A stretch of 7,215 bases of DNA from ZC4RG25 sp041687075. Lineage in GTDB: Bacteria > Pseudomonadota > Alphaproteobacteria > Rhizobiales > Hyphomicrobiaceae. The notes under the pieces were generated by a model. That model was not told where the DNA came from. It saw only the letters and a program-made list of their open reading frames with translations, and did no database searches. Both the position numbers and the translations under genes were made by a program. Shown piece after piece: positions 1 to 5,609 of the stretch. The DNA lies in NCBI GenBank assembly GCA_041687075.1, contig JAWLCO010000163.1:1-7215 (forward strand). The letters are read 5' to 3'. The first letter of the stretch is position 1. Each line of letters begins with the position of its first letter.

Positions 1-404
1 AGGCCGACGGCGAAATTGCCGTAATAGCGATATTCGATCTGCTTTGCCGCGCTGCTGCCACCGCCGCCCTTGCCGCCCCCACCTGCCTGTGAGGTGACGA
101 CCTCCTCCTCGAACTCCGTGGCCCAGATCACCTGGCCGCCGACTCGCGCGCGTCCGTAGACGCGAGGGATCGGCGCGCCTTCTGTTGACGCGGTTACACG
201 GAGATCGGAAAGCCGCGGACCTGTGAATGTGCGACTCTGCCCGGAGGCTCCAAACAGCGCCTGATCGACGAATGAGCCGGCAAGCGCACCCACCTGCGCG
301 CCAATTGTTGCGCCTCCGATTGTAGCCCCGAGAAGGGTTATACCGGAGGGTAGCAATGCGCTGCCTGCGGCAGCACCTGCAGCGGCAAGAGCAAGCGTAG
401 CCAT
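1..404 (-). CDS. Large tail-tip host-interaction protein ('megatron', GTA gp15-like), N-terminal part, cut by window edge
   Basis: Translation from the ATG at 404 stays open for 134 codons to the window edge. It begins with a small-residue, hydrophobic stretch (residues 1-52, MATLALAAAGAAAGSALL and many Gly/Ala), then GPRLSDLRVTASTEGAPIPR (62-81), VYGRARVGGQVIWATEF (82-98), a glycine-rich loop (108-118) and EYRYYGNFAVGL. This is the N-terminus of the large alphaproteobacterial GTA and phage tail proteins that form the tail tip and contact the host. Known relatives exceed 1000 residues, so most of it is outside. The start overlaps the peptidase stop as TGATG. The frame lacks a stop, so its integrity beyond position 1 is unknown. 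Confidence 0.88.
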   Translation of the reverse strand, partial: MATLALAAAGAAAGSALLPSGITLLGATIGGATIGAQVGALAGSFVDQALFGASGQSRTFTGPRLSDLRVTASTEGAPIPRVYGRARVGGQVIWATEFEEEVVTSQAGGGGKGGGGSSAAKQIEYRYYGNFAVG

Positions 405-856
405 CAGCTTTTGACCCCGGGAAACAAGAAGACGCCAGCGAGGTGTCTGCGCCACCAAGGTGCGAATGCCACCTCGGCCACCGGCGCGCCTTCCATGGCG
501 TGGATCATGGTGGCGTTGGTCGCGAGGATCGCGACATGCTTGGCGGGAAGCGATGTCCGAAGGCGGAAAACCAGAACATCTCCCGGCCGCGCCCTTGCCC
601 TTTCAATCTCGACGAGGTGCTCGCGTGCGGCTTCCAGCAGCGTTTCGCGCCCGCTCGCCTCAGCCCAGTCGCGCGTGTACGGCGGCAATGCGGCCGGCTC
701 GGTGCCGTAGAGTGACCGCCAGACCCCACGGACAAGGCCGAGACAATCAGTGCCGACACCGGCAAGGCTCGCCTGATGATGATAGGGCGTGCCAATCCAG
801 GAGCGAGCCACACGAACGATCTCGGACCGTGATACATCTAGCCGACTAACACTCAT
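404..856 (-). CDS. NlpC/P60-family cell-wall peptidase (GTA gp14-like)
   Basis: This 150-residue enzyme is expected to cut peptide links in peptidoglycan so that the tail tip can pass the recipient's wall. The NlpC/P60 core is complete: WIGTPYHH (20-27), the nucleophile in GTDCLGLVRG (Cys38), the RPGDVLVF strand (90-97), the base in KHVAIL (His107) and a third polar residue candidate His119 in MIHAMEG. The frame is open upstream to 1033, but that part lies inside the hub gene, and the ATG at 856 gives the normal family start and a TGATG junction with the hub stop. The stop at 406-404 overlaps the next start in the same way. Triad geometry suggests an active enzyme. Confidence 0.93.
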   Translation of the reverse strand: MSVSRLDVSRSEIVRVARSWIGTPYHHQASLAGVGTDCLGLVRGVWRSLYGTEPAALPPYTRDWAEASGRETLLEAAREHLVEIERARARPGDVLVFRLRTSLPAKHVAILATNATMIHAMEGAPVAEVAFAPWWRRHLAGVFLFPGVKS

Positions 857-1722
857 CAACCGCCGCCCCTGCGCGCATAGGAGGTGAGGAAGTCGTTTCC
901 CGGCATGTGCGGAAAGCCGCGAAAATTGACCGTATTGGCGAATTTCTCTCGACATGTCGAAAGCTGCTTGTCGCAGCCGGCCGTGACCTCGATTTCGTCG
1001 CCGAGGGCGACGGCATTCGCCGGCTCCTGCCATAGCTCTATGAGAGTTGCGCCCTCACGCCGGCGGTGTGAGCGAACTTCTATCCGGCATCCCTGATTGG
1101 CGCCCGACCTGAATGTCAGCAGCCCGCGCGCGAACCAGCCTTCCGCGAAACTTTCCAGTCCGCTGACCTCGAATGCGCGTGATGATGCGGCACCGCTGAC
1201 AATTCCAATTGCCCGGTACGTACCCGTACCGAGATCGACACTGCATCGGTGGTCACCCAGATCGGCATCGCAGGTGAATTGGAACAGCCGCCCGTTCGGC
1301 TGCTGGAGGTAATGCGAAAGACCTCTCACCTCGGCCCGAAATGATGGCCCGGAGCGGCTGACCTGGCCAAGGCTGCCGGTGCGCATCAGCACGCGCTGTT
1401 CAGTGTCGCTCCAATTGACGCGGAAAATCTCAACCCGCGCATCATCATAGAGCCCGCCTGCGAGATCATCCTCATTGAGACGATCCGACCTCAACGCGCT
1501 TTCCACTTCGAGATCGTCCACGCCAAGGCCGACGCTATGCTTCATTTCCGTTGCAGTGAAACCGGCTGCTGCCTCGAACGTCGTCCCATCGAAGAACAAA
1601 TCCCGGTCGTGATCCGTGAAGCCGATTTGGACGCCGTCGCGACGCGTCAGCCGCCAGCACCAGCAGAGCGTGGTGACGCCGCTGTCAAGATGGGCCTGCA
1701 GGCCCGTAGGCAAAGTCTTCAT
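856..1722 (-). CDS. Baseplate hub protein, DUF2163 family (GTA gp13-like), with a four-cysteine pattern
   Basis: This 288-residue protein is the hub of the tail tip. The N-terminal DUF2163 domain includes LCWCWRLTRRDGVQIGFTDH (19-38), ESALRSDRLNEDDLAGGLYD (74-93) and GQVSRSG-type motifs. The C-terminal domain has LSHYLQQPNGR, then C151-DADLGDHR-C160, WFARGLLTFRSGANQGCRIE (196-215) and C250-DKQLST-C257, followed by NTVNFRGFPHMPG and DFLTSYA. The four cysteines, spaced 9 and 7 residues within pairs, resemble the set that binds a [4Fe-4S] cluster in lambda gpL-related tail tip proteins. The start shares ATGA with the distal tail gene, and the stop overlaps the peptidase start as TGATG. The family assignment is firm; cluster binding is inferred. 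Confidence 0.92.
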   Translation of the reverse strand: MKTLPTGLQAHLDSGVTTLCWCWRLTRRDGVQIGFTDHDRDLFFDGTTFEAAAGFTATEMKHSVGLGVDDLEVESALRSDRLNEDDLAGGLYDDARVEIFRVNWSDTEQRVLMRTGSLGQVSRSGPSFRAEVRGLSHYLQQPNGRLFQFTCDADLGDHRCSVDLGTGTYRAIGIVSGAASSRAFEVSGLESFAEGWFARGLLTFRSGANQGCRIEVRSHRRREGATLIELWQEPANAVALGDEIEVTAGCDKQLSTCREKFANTVNFRGFPHMPGNDFLTSYARRGGG

Positions 1723-2357
1723 AGCCGGATTTCGACGATCGGAATGTTGGGGATGGCGCCGTGCCGGAAACCCTGCAGACTTATTTCGAGTCTGTCGGTG
1801 TCGAAGCGAACCGGAACATCAAAGGCAAACCCGGCAGTGATCCGAGCTCCGGAGGGCGGAATATACCCCGGCTGGAATGTCACGAGGCCGGTCGAGCTAT
1901 CGATAGTGACCGCTACGCCTTCGGGCTGCATCGCTCCGTCGACGGCTACGAGAACACTATTTTCGACGGGCTTTCTGATTTCACGGATCCAGGGCGCATG
2001 CGCGCTGCCGTAGGTCTTTCGAAGCTGAAAGGTTGCCGTAGCCCCGTCTCCCGTCCCGATCACCTGATCGGTGGCCGAGGGCACCTGCGAGGGCGGGCAG
2101 GACTTCCAGTCGGAATGATCACGCCAGCGGAACCCGTAAAACCGTCCGCGCCTTTCCTCGAAGAAGGCAATCACCGCATGTAAGTCGTCAAGTGATTTGA
2201 CACCGTACCCCGCGTTATAGCTGCGCCTGGAATCAGCCCACCGGCTGTTCCTCTCTTCATATCCGGAGCCCAGAACGACGACGTCCGTGCGCCGCTCCGG
2301 TCCGCCGACCGCGCCTCGCGCAATTTCGGTCGGAAACCGCACCTCGTGAAAAACCAT
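1719..2357 (-). CDS. Distal tail protein, DUF2460 family (GTA gp12-like)
   Basis: This 212-residue protein should form the ring at the far end of the tube, linking it to the hub. The N-terminal half carries the DUF2460 signature: FHEVRFPTEIARGAVGGPER (3-22), SGYEERNSRWADSRRSYNAG (31-50), then FFEERRGRFYGFRWRDHSDW (65-84). The C-terminal half includes FQLRKTYG, VDGAMQPEGVAVTID, TGLVTFQPGYIPPSGA and GFAFDVPVRFDTDRLEI. The ATG at 2357 has AAGGTG about seven bases upstream and follows a 42-base gap after the tape measure stop. The stop shares ATGA (1722-1719) with the hub gene, so the two are probably coupled. Confidence 0.92.
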   Translation of the reverse strand: MVFHEVRFPTEIARGAVGGPERRTDVVVLGSGYEERNSRWADSRRSYNAGYGVKSLDDLHAVIAFFEERRGRFYGFRWRDHSDWKSCPPSQVPSATDQVIGTGDGATATFQLRKTYGSAHAPWIREIRKPVENSVLVAVDGAMQPEGVAVTIDSSTGLVTFQPGYIPPSGARITAGFAFDVPVRFDTDRLEISLQGFRHGAIPNIPIVEIRL

Positions 2358-2399
2358 TCAGGCACCTTGCTGAATTGAGCTGCCGCCCCAACCAGGGCG

Positions 2400-2981
2400 C
2401 TACAGGTTCCGCTGGCCCATAGTCACTGCGCGCGCGAGCATCGCGGCGATCTGCGATTCCGAGCGCCGGAAGCTTTCTGCATCGGGCGTCGATACGTTGA
2501 TGGTGACCGACACACCGGCACCACCCTGCGCGCGTACGCCGAGCTTCCCGTCCGGCCCGCGCGCCAGCGGCATGATTGCTTCGGGCCCACGCTCGCCAGC
2601 CAGACCGACGCGGCCATTGCTGAGCGGAAATGTCACCGGGCTCGCGATAACGCCTCCCGATGCGAATGGAATTGGGAGTGCATTCTGCACCACCCCTCCT
2701 TTTGCGAACGCAACGCTGCCGGAAAAGGCGCCGCCGACCAGAGATGCTATCCCCTGCTCCAAGGGACGGAATGCGGCCTGCAGAGCCATACGTGACAAAC
2801 TCAGAGTCAGCGAGCGTAGCACATCCCCCAAATCCCGGCCCCGAAGCGCTACACCCTGAAACGCATTCGTCAGCGCCACCCCGAATTGCCGGCCGATGCG
2901 CGTCGCGTTCGCCAGCTCCTGCTGCAGTTTCGAGGTATCGGCGTCGATCGCGACCGTCCAGGTTTCGAAAGGTTCAGCCAT
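2400..2981 (-). CDS. Short tail tape measure protein (GTA gp11-like)
   Basis: This 193-residue protein sets tail length in GTA-type particles. The N-terminus MAEPFETWTVAIDADTSKL leads into a helical stretch (residues 17-80) with LANATRIGRQFGVALTNAF. The region around 94-150 holds FAKGGVVQ, FASGGVI, SPVTFPL and VGLAGERGPEAIMPLARG, conserved at the C-terminal end of tape measure proteins. The end, VSVTINVSTPDAESFRRSESQ and LARAVTMGQRNL, is likewise characteristic of the family. The frame is open up to 3023, but the ATG at 2981 matches the family start. Its length is far below that of most siphophage tape measures, fitting a short tail. It overlaps gp10.1 by eight bases. Confidence 0.87.
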   Translation of the reverse strand: MAEPFETWTVAIDADTSKLQQELANATRIGRQFGVALTNAFQGVALRGRDLGDVLRSLTLSLSRMALQAAFRPLEQGIASLVGGAFSGSVAFAKGGVVQNALPIPFASGGVIASPVTFPLSNGRVGLAGERGPEAIMPLARGPDGKLGVRAQGGAGVSVTINVSTPDAESFRRSESQIAAMLARAVTMGQRNL

Positions 2982-3180
2982 TTTGAGTCGAGTTCCCAAT
3001 CTTTTCCCGAGCCGGTCGGCCATCCGGGTACGCTTGCATCAGCTGGCCGAGCTCGCTGCGGGACAGTGGATCGATCCGTGGTGGACCGTTCAGCGCGCCA
3101 AGCGCGGCAGCGAGCTCTTTCGGTGTCATCGCCCAGAAGGTCGCTGGCGGAAGCCGCAGCAGGCCGAGCCCCACCGCCAT
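2974..3180 (-). CDS. Small tail assembly chaperone, DUF2376/TAC family (GTA gp10.1-like)
   Basis: This 68-residue protein shows the family core GLGLLRLPPATFWAMTPKELAAAL near its N-terminus, followed by PLSRSELGQLMQAYPD. These residues mark the small phage tail assembly chaperone found between GTA gp10 and the tape measure gene. The start ATG at 3180 overlaps the gp10 stop in TAATG and lacks a good ribosome binding site, so it depends on coupled translation or on frameshifting from gp10. The five codons before the ATG in this frame encode PWDAV, which looks like a natural part of the protein. The stop at 2976-2974 overlaps the tape measure gene start by eight bases. It probably acts with gp10 as the lambda GT-like half of the chaperone. 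Confidence 0.82.
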   Translation of the reverse strand: MAVGLGLLRLPPATFWAMTPKELAAALGALNGPPRIDPLSRSELGQLMQAYPDGRPAREKIGNSTQNG

Positions 3181-3563
3181 TACTGCGTCCCATGGAAAGG
3201 GTCACGCGTGCGCACCTCCGGGCGCGAAGCATTCGCCTGCCCCGCCGCATCAGCCGGCAACCCAAATGTTGCCGACAGGAGCCGGGCAACAATGTCGACG
3301 ATGCCGAGAACACCGCCTTCGGTGCGCATTGCCTTCACTTCATCATTCGTGACCTCATGCCCTGCCCCGCGCAAACCGGCGCCGATGATGCGTACCGCAT
3401 CCGCAGCGCTCAGCCGGCCCTTTTCGAACCGCTGCGCCAACGCCAGCATGTCGTCGTCACCGAAAGCCCCCTCGAGCTCGGCAAGCGCGCCGAGCGTCAG
3501 GCAAAGCGTCCAGGTCTTTCCGTTGAGGCAGGCCTCGATTTCCCCGCGATGCCGATTTGCCAT
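3180..3563 (-). CDS. GTA gp10-family tail assembly protein (probable tail assembly chaperone)
   Basis: This 127-residue protein belongs to the GTA-gp10 family. The opening ANRHRGEIEACLNGKTWTL, then CLTLGALAELEGAFG, ALAQRFEKGRLSAADAV and IIGAGLRGAGHEV are the family's conserved stretches. By position and size it corresponds to the first tail assembly chaperone, the lambda G equivalent, which binds the tape measure before tube growth. The start has an excellent ribosome binding site, AAGGAG at 3575-3570. The stop overlaps the next start as TAATG. Five codons before the stop, at 3201-3195, lies C CCT TTC in frame, which fits the X XXY YYZ pattern for -1 frameshifting. The chaperone role is inferred from synteny with other tailed phages. 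Confidence 0.88.
   Translation of the reverse strand: MANRHRGEIEACLNGKTWTLCLTLGALAELEGAFGDDDMLALAQRFEKGRLSAADAVRIIGAGLRGAGHEVTNDEVKAMRTEGGVLGIVDIVARLLSATFGLPADAAGQANASRPEVRTRDPFHGTQ
3195..3201 (-). promoter_or_regulatory. Candidate -1 ribosomal frameshift site (C CCT TTC) at the end of the gp10-like gene
   Basis: Read in the gp10 frame the heptamer is C CCT TTC, matching X XXY YYZ. A -1 slip continues as CCA TGG GAC GCA GTA ATG, directly in frame with the gp10.1-like gene, giving a predicted fusion of 196 residues whose joint reads RDPF-PWDAV-MAVGLG. The -1 frame has a TGA immediately before the heptamer and no ATG, GTG or TTG before the annotated gp10.1 ATG. A 6-base inverted repeat (3145-3150 with 3174-3179) lies 15 bases downstream, farther than usual for a stimulator. 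Lambda G and GT, and many other tail assembly chaperones, are made this way. Confidence 0.5.
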
Positions 3564-3577
3564 TTCTCACTCCTTGA

Positions 3578-3991
3578 TCAAAGCGCGGAAAAGCTCAACT
3601 CGCCGGCGGAGTCGAGCGTCAGGTCGAATGAAACTTCGCCGTCATGCCGGCCGGACAATTCGAAAGAGGTGATCTGAAACGGCCCTTCGACCATCCCGAA
3701 ATCCGGGATGACCACCTGCCACGCGCGGATCAGACCATCAAAGAAGACTTCGCGGATCGTGGCGTCGGAGGCGGCATCCTTGAAAATGCCGGAGCCAGCG
3801 ATTCGGGCGCTCTTTGCACCTGCGCCAGACAGCAGCTCGCGCCATTGGCCAGCCGACTCCTGGTGGGTCACATCCACCGTCTCGGCATTGAATGCAATTG
3901 AGCGCGACCTTAAACCAGCGACCGTTTCGAACGTACCAAGACCGTCGGAATCGATTTTGAGCAGGAGGTCCTTGCCTTTTTGTGCTGACAT
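3578..3991 (-). CDS. Major tail tube protein, TP901-1 family (GTA gp9-like)
   Basis: This 137-residue protein should polymerise into the tail tube. Family features are the opening MSAQKGKDLLLKIDSDG, then LRSRSIAFNAETVDVTHQES, WRELLSGAGAKSARIAGSG, IFKDAASDATIREVF, the pattern FQITSFELSGRHDGEVSFDLTL in pieces, and the ending SAGELSFSAL. The frame extends six codons upstream to a TTG at 4009, but the ATG at 3991 gives the usual family start and GGAAAGAG lies upstream of it. The gene is separated from the tail terminator by 35 bases and from the gp10-like gene by 14, so it is one of the few here with its own translation signals, as expected for an abundant protein. Confidence 0.92.
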   Translation of the reverse strand: MSAQKGKDLLLKIDSDGLGTFETVAGLRSRSIAFNAETVDVTHQESAGQWRELLSGAGAKSARIAGSGIFKDAASDATIREVFFDGLIRAWQVVIPDFGMVEGPFQITSFELSGRHDGEVSFDLTLDSAGELSFSAL

Positions 3992-4010
3992 TTCTCGAAC
4001 TCTTTCCAAT

Positions 4011-4028
4011 CTGGATTTCTGGATTTCT
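4011..4028. repeat. Short tandem repeat, 8-base unit, spanning the gp8-like stop codon
   Basis: CTGGATTT occurs twice in a row (4011-4018, 4019-4026), followed by CT, so there are about 2.25 copies. The repeat covers two bases of the tail terminator stop codon and part of the 35-base spacer before the major tail protein gene. Such a repeat could change length by slippage and alter the spacer or the terminator's C-terminus. No role is known. Confidence 0.6.
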
Positions 4029-4437
4029 AACTCAGAGGCTCTGTCACGGCGCGCAGGCGGATGACGCCGCGGAAGCGCTCACCATCGGGCTCGCGGCGCG
4101 TTTCCGAGTACTCGTGCCTGAGATTGATCAACCGATGCCCAACGAGCGGAAGATCCCGGTCATGCAGGGCTCTGCGGATGGCTGCGATGATCTCCTGGAG
4201 CTGACCGCGGCCTTCCGCGCGCGACCAGACGTGAAGGGTAATGAGGTGCTCTTCACCATTTTCGCCGCCGGTGCTCCAGTCGCGTACCGTGCTCTGAGCA
4301 AAGGTTACGTAAGGATATGCCGCCTTACGCGGCACGTGGTCGTAGATCCGCGCGCCACCGAGCGCGGCGAGGACGCCCGCATCAGTACTGAGCGTCTCGT
4401 GGAGCGCGACTTGCAGTGTCCGGCCGGACGATGTCAT
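4027..4437 (-). CDS. Tail terminator, DUF3168 family (GTA gp8-like)
   Basis: This 136-residue protein is predicted to cap the tail tube and join it to the neck. Family features are the start SGRTLQVALHETLSTDAGV, then IYDHVPRKAAYPYVTFAQST, HLITLHVWSRAEGRGQLQEI and a final RGVIRLRAVTEP strand, all typical of DUF3168 proteins in phages and GTAs. The start at 4437 is chosen because AGGTGAG lies just upstream and the family begins here. The stop is TAG at 4029-4027, inside a short tandem repeat. The assignment as terminator follows from the RcGTA gp8 counterpart and from position between stopper and tube genes. Confidence 0.9.
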   Translation of the reverse strand: MTSSGRTLQVALHETLSTDAGVLAALGGARIYDHVPRKAAYPYVTFAQSTVRDWSTGGENGEEHLITLHVWSRAEGRGQLQEIIAAIRRALHDRDLPLVGHRLINLRHEYSETRREPDGERFRGVIRLRAVTEPLS

Positions 4438-4591
4438 GGCTCACCTCGTCTTGCTGAACGGAGCGGCTTCGATTGCTGGCGGCATCACGCCTGACGCGTT
4501 GTGCCGCCCCGCTTCGAGCCGCTTCACGCATTTCCCTGGCGGCACGCTGGAGCCGGCGCCCGAGATCGTCGATCCGAACGGATACCTTCAT
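4382..4591 (-). CDS. Small hypothetical ORF between stopper and tail terminator genes, possibly frame-disrupted
   Basis: This 69-codon ORF starts in an ATGA overlap with the stopper gene. The N-terminal ~30 residues (MKVSVRIDDLGRRLQRAARE and onward) look like the beginning of a small basic helical phage protein, vaguely like HK97 gp10-type neck proteins. The remainder is low-complexity and runs 56 bases into the tail terminator gene, which is unlike the tight junctions elsewhere. A different frame of the same stretch stays open from the start region and ends NASGVMPPAIEAAPFSKTR with TGA at 4443-4441, only three bases before the terminator ATG. The true gene may therefore begin in one frame and end in another, through a frameshift, or it may be a remnant. 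I do not recognise a function. The ~150-base gap it fills would otherwise be empty. Confidence 0.4.
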   Translation of the reverse strand: MKVSVRIDDLGRRLQRAAREMREAARSGAAQRVRRDAASNRSRSVQQDEVSHDIVRPDTASRAPRDAQY

Positions 4592-4917
4592 GGGTTGCGC
4601 TCCTCACATAGACAGCTCACCCAGCGGCGCCGGCCCTCGATATCGCGAACGGATCTGATATCGAGGATGCGCTCGCCGAGCACGAATCGCATTTCGGGAG
4701 CAATTTCCGGGCGAAAGCGCGTGCGCACTTCGTAAGCAGCCGTTGCCGCTATGCTGTCCGCCTGAAAGATTTCGCTGCCAGACAATGGAACGACTTCCGC
4801 CCATAACGTCGCGACAGGATGCCAGCTGATTTCCGCGCCGCCACCCTCGCCGGCGCTGCGGGAGGGAGCTTCGAGCACCACCCGATGGCGCAGCGCGCCA
4901 ATGCGCGGGCCCTTCAT
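4588..4917 (-). CDS. Phage head-tail stopper / head closure protein (GTA gp7-like)
   Basis: This 109-residue protein belongs to the phage head-tail joining family (SPP1 gp16-like stopper), which seals the head after DNA packaging and provides the surface where the tail docks. Family features are the opening IGALRHRVVLEAPSR, the central WHPVATLWAEVVPLSG, ETF-like SEIFQAD, the pattern YEVRTRFRPEI and the closing ERILDIRSVRDIEGRRRWV. Length is normal for the family. The start shares ATGA with the connector stop, and its own stop shares ATGA (4591-4588) with the following small ORF. No independent ribosome binding site is obvious, which fits coupled translation. Confidence 0.9.
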   Translation of the reverse strand: MKGPRIGALRHRVVLEAPSRSAGEGGGAEISWHPVATLWAEVVPLSGSEIFQADSIAATAAYEVRTRFRPEIAPEMRFVLGERILDIRSVRDIEGRRRWVSCLCEERNP

Positions 4918-5489
4918 AGCCGCACCGTGCGATACGGCATCAGCAGCGCCGAAATCGGCTCCGGAACAGGCGTTGGCGTTTTGCCGAGGTCTACCGGCTC
5001 GCGGTGCTCATACCAATGGGCAACCAGCATGAGCAGCGCGTGCCGGACGGCGGGCGGCACATCGTCCGCCGAATCGCCAAACCCTGCGGTGAACGCGATC
5101 TCGATACCGAGCGCCGGGACGCCGGGCCTCGGCCAGGCTCCCGAGGCCGAGATGAGCCGCGCAGGTTTACTCGTTCCGTCGATGGTGAACCCATCCAGCG
5201 ACAGCTCGTCGACCGTTCCGGTTTCGCCCGTTACCCGGACGGTCTCGACAGACTGTAGCGGCCATATCGGAAAATGCAGCTCGCGGCCATCTGGCCAACT
5301 GTCGAGCTTCCACGACCAAATCTGGCTGATCAGCACGATGTCGAGCGCGGCTTCGATCTGCAGGCGAGAGGCAGTGATGAGGCTCGCGAGATATGCGTCC
5401 TCGTCGCTATGGTCTATGCGCAGATGCGCCTTCGCTTCGTCCACCGTGACGGGCTCCACGGCGGGCGCAGCGGTCAAAACCAGGCCCAT
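4914..5489 (-). CDS. Head-tail connector protein, gp6-like adaptor (GTA gp6-like)
   Basis: This 191-residue protein is the adaptor that binds the portal and begins the neck. The N-terminal part, VEPVTVDEAKAHLRID followed by DAYLASLITASRLQIEAALD (residues 12-49), is the helical signature of the phage gp6-like head-tail connector family. A beta-rich middle contains WSWKLDSWP and LQSVETVRVT. The end, VPPAVRHALLMLVAHWYEHREPV, is a helix that recurs in the same family in alphaproteobacteria. The start at 5489 is supported by GGAG at 5498-5495 with five bases of spacing. It is the first gene after the hairpin-rich gap. Its stop overlaps the next gene as ATGA (4917-4914), so the two are probably translated together. 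Confidence 0.9.
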   Translation of the reverse strand: MGLVLTAAPAVEPVTVDEAKAHLRIDHSDEDAYLASLITASRLQIEAALDIVLISQIWSWKLDSWPDGRELHFPIWPLQSVETVRVTGETGTVDELSLDGFTIDGTSKPARLISASGAWPRPGVPALGIEIAFTAGFGDSADDVPPAVRHALLMLVAHWYEHREPVDLGKTPTPVPEPISALLMPYRTVRL

Positions 5490-5522
5490 GATGGCTCCAC
5501 TTGCGAATTACGAAGAAGAAAT

Positions 5523-5574
5523 GCGGGCGGAGTCGCCTTGGGGGAGGGAAGTCGGAGGCGGCGCCTCCGCCCGC
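5523..5574 (-). terminator. Nested GC-rich inverted repeats, possible attenuator or weak terminator after the capsid gene
   Basis: A perfect 10-base inverted repeat, GCGGGCGGAG at 5523-5532 and CTCCGCCCGC at 5565-5574, encloses a tighter 7-base hairpin (5553-5559 with 5563-5569, loop of 3). The two folds compete because they share bases. On the minus-strand transcript the large stem is followed by ATTTCTTCTTCG (5522-5511), pyrimidine-rich but not a clean U tract. It could partly stop transcription or protect the 3' end of capsid mRNA, allowing more capsid than neck proteins to be made. This role is inferred from structure and place only. Confidence 0.45.
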
Positions 5575-5576
5575 TG

Positions 5577-5604
5577 GGCTCGCGCGGAAAGTCAGACGCG
5601 AGCC
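5577..5604 (-). repeat. Inverted repeat (hairpin) between capsid and connector genes
   Basis: GGCTCGCG at 5577-5584 pairs perfectly with CGCGAGCC at 5597-5604 around a 12-base loop. It lies three bases from the nested repeat on its low-coordinate side and five from another hairpin on the other. It could be an mRNA stability element or part of an attenuator array. No protein-binding motif is recognised. Confidence 0.5.
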
Positions 5605-5609
5605 GGTCT

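Noticed and set aside
324..404. A possible signal peptide or membrane anchor at the start of the gp15-like protein.
   Set aside because: The stretch is hydrophobic but lacks a basic N-terminus and is made of Gly/Ala repeats. Such stretches are usual at the start of this tail protein family, so export is not supported.
857..1033. A longer peptidase starting at 1033.
   Set aside because: The extension is Arg-rich shadow sequence of the hub gene. The conserved NlpC/P60 protein begins at the ATG at 856, in a TGATG junction.
2886..3677. Two overlapping plus-strand ORFs of about 260 codons opposite the tail tube, chaperone and tape measure genes.
   Set aside because: Both are shadows of recognised minus-strand genes. 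They cross several gene junctions and show no recognisable domain or plus-strand ribosome binding site.
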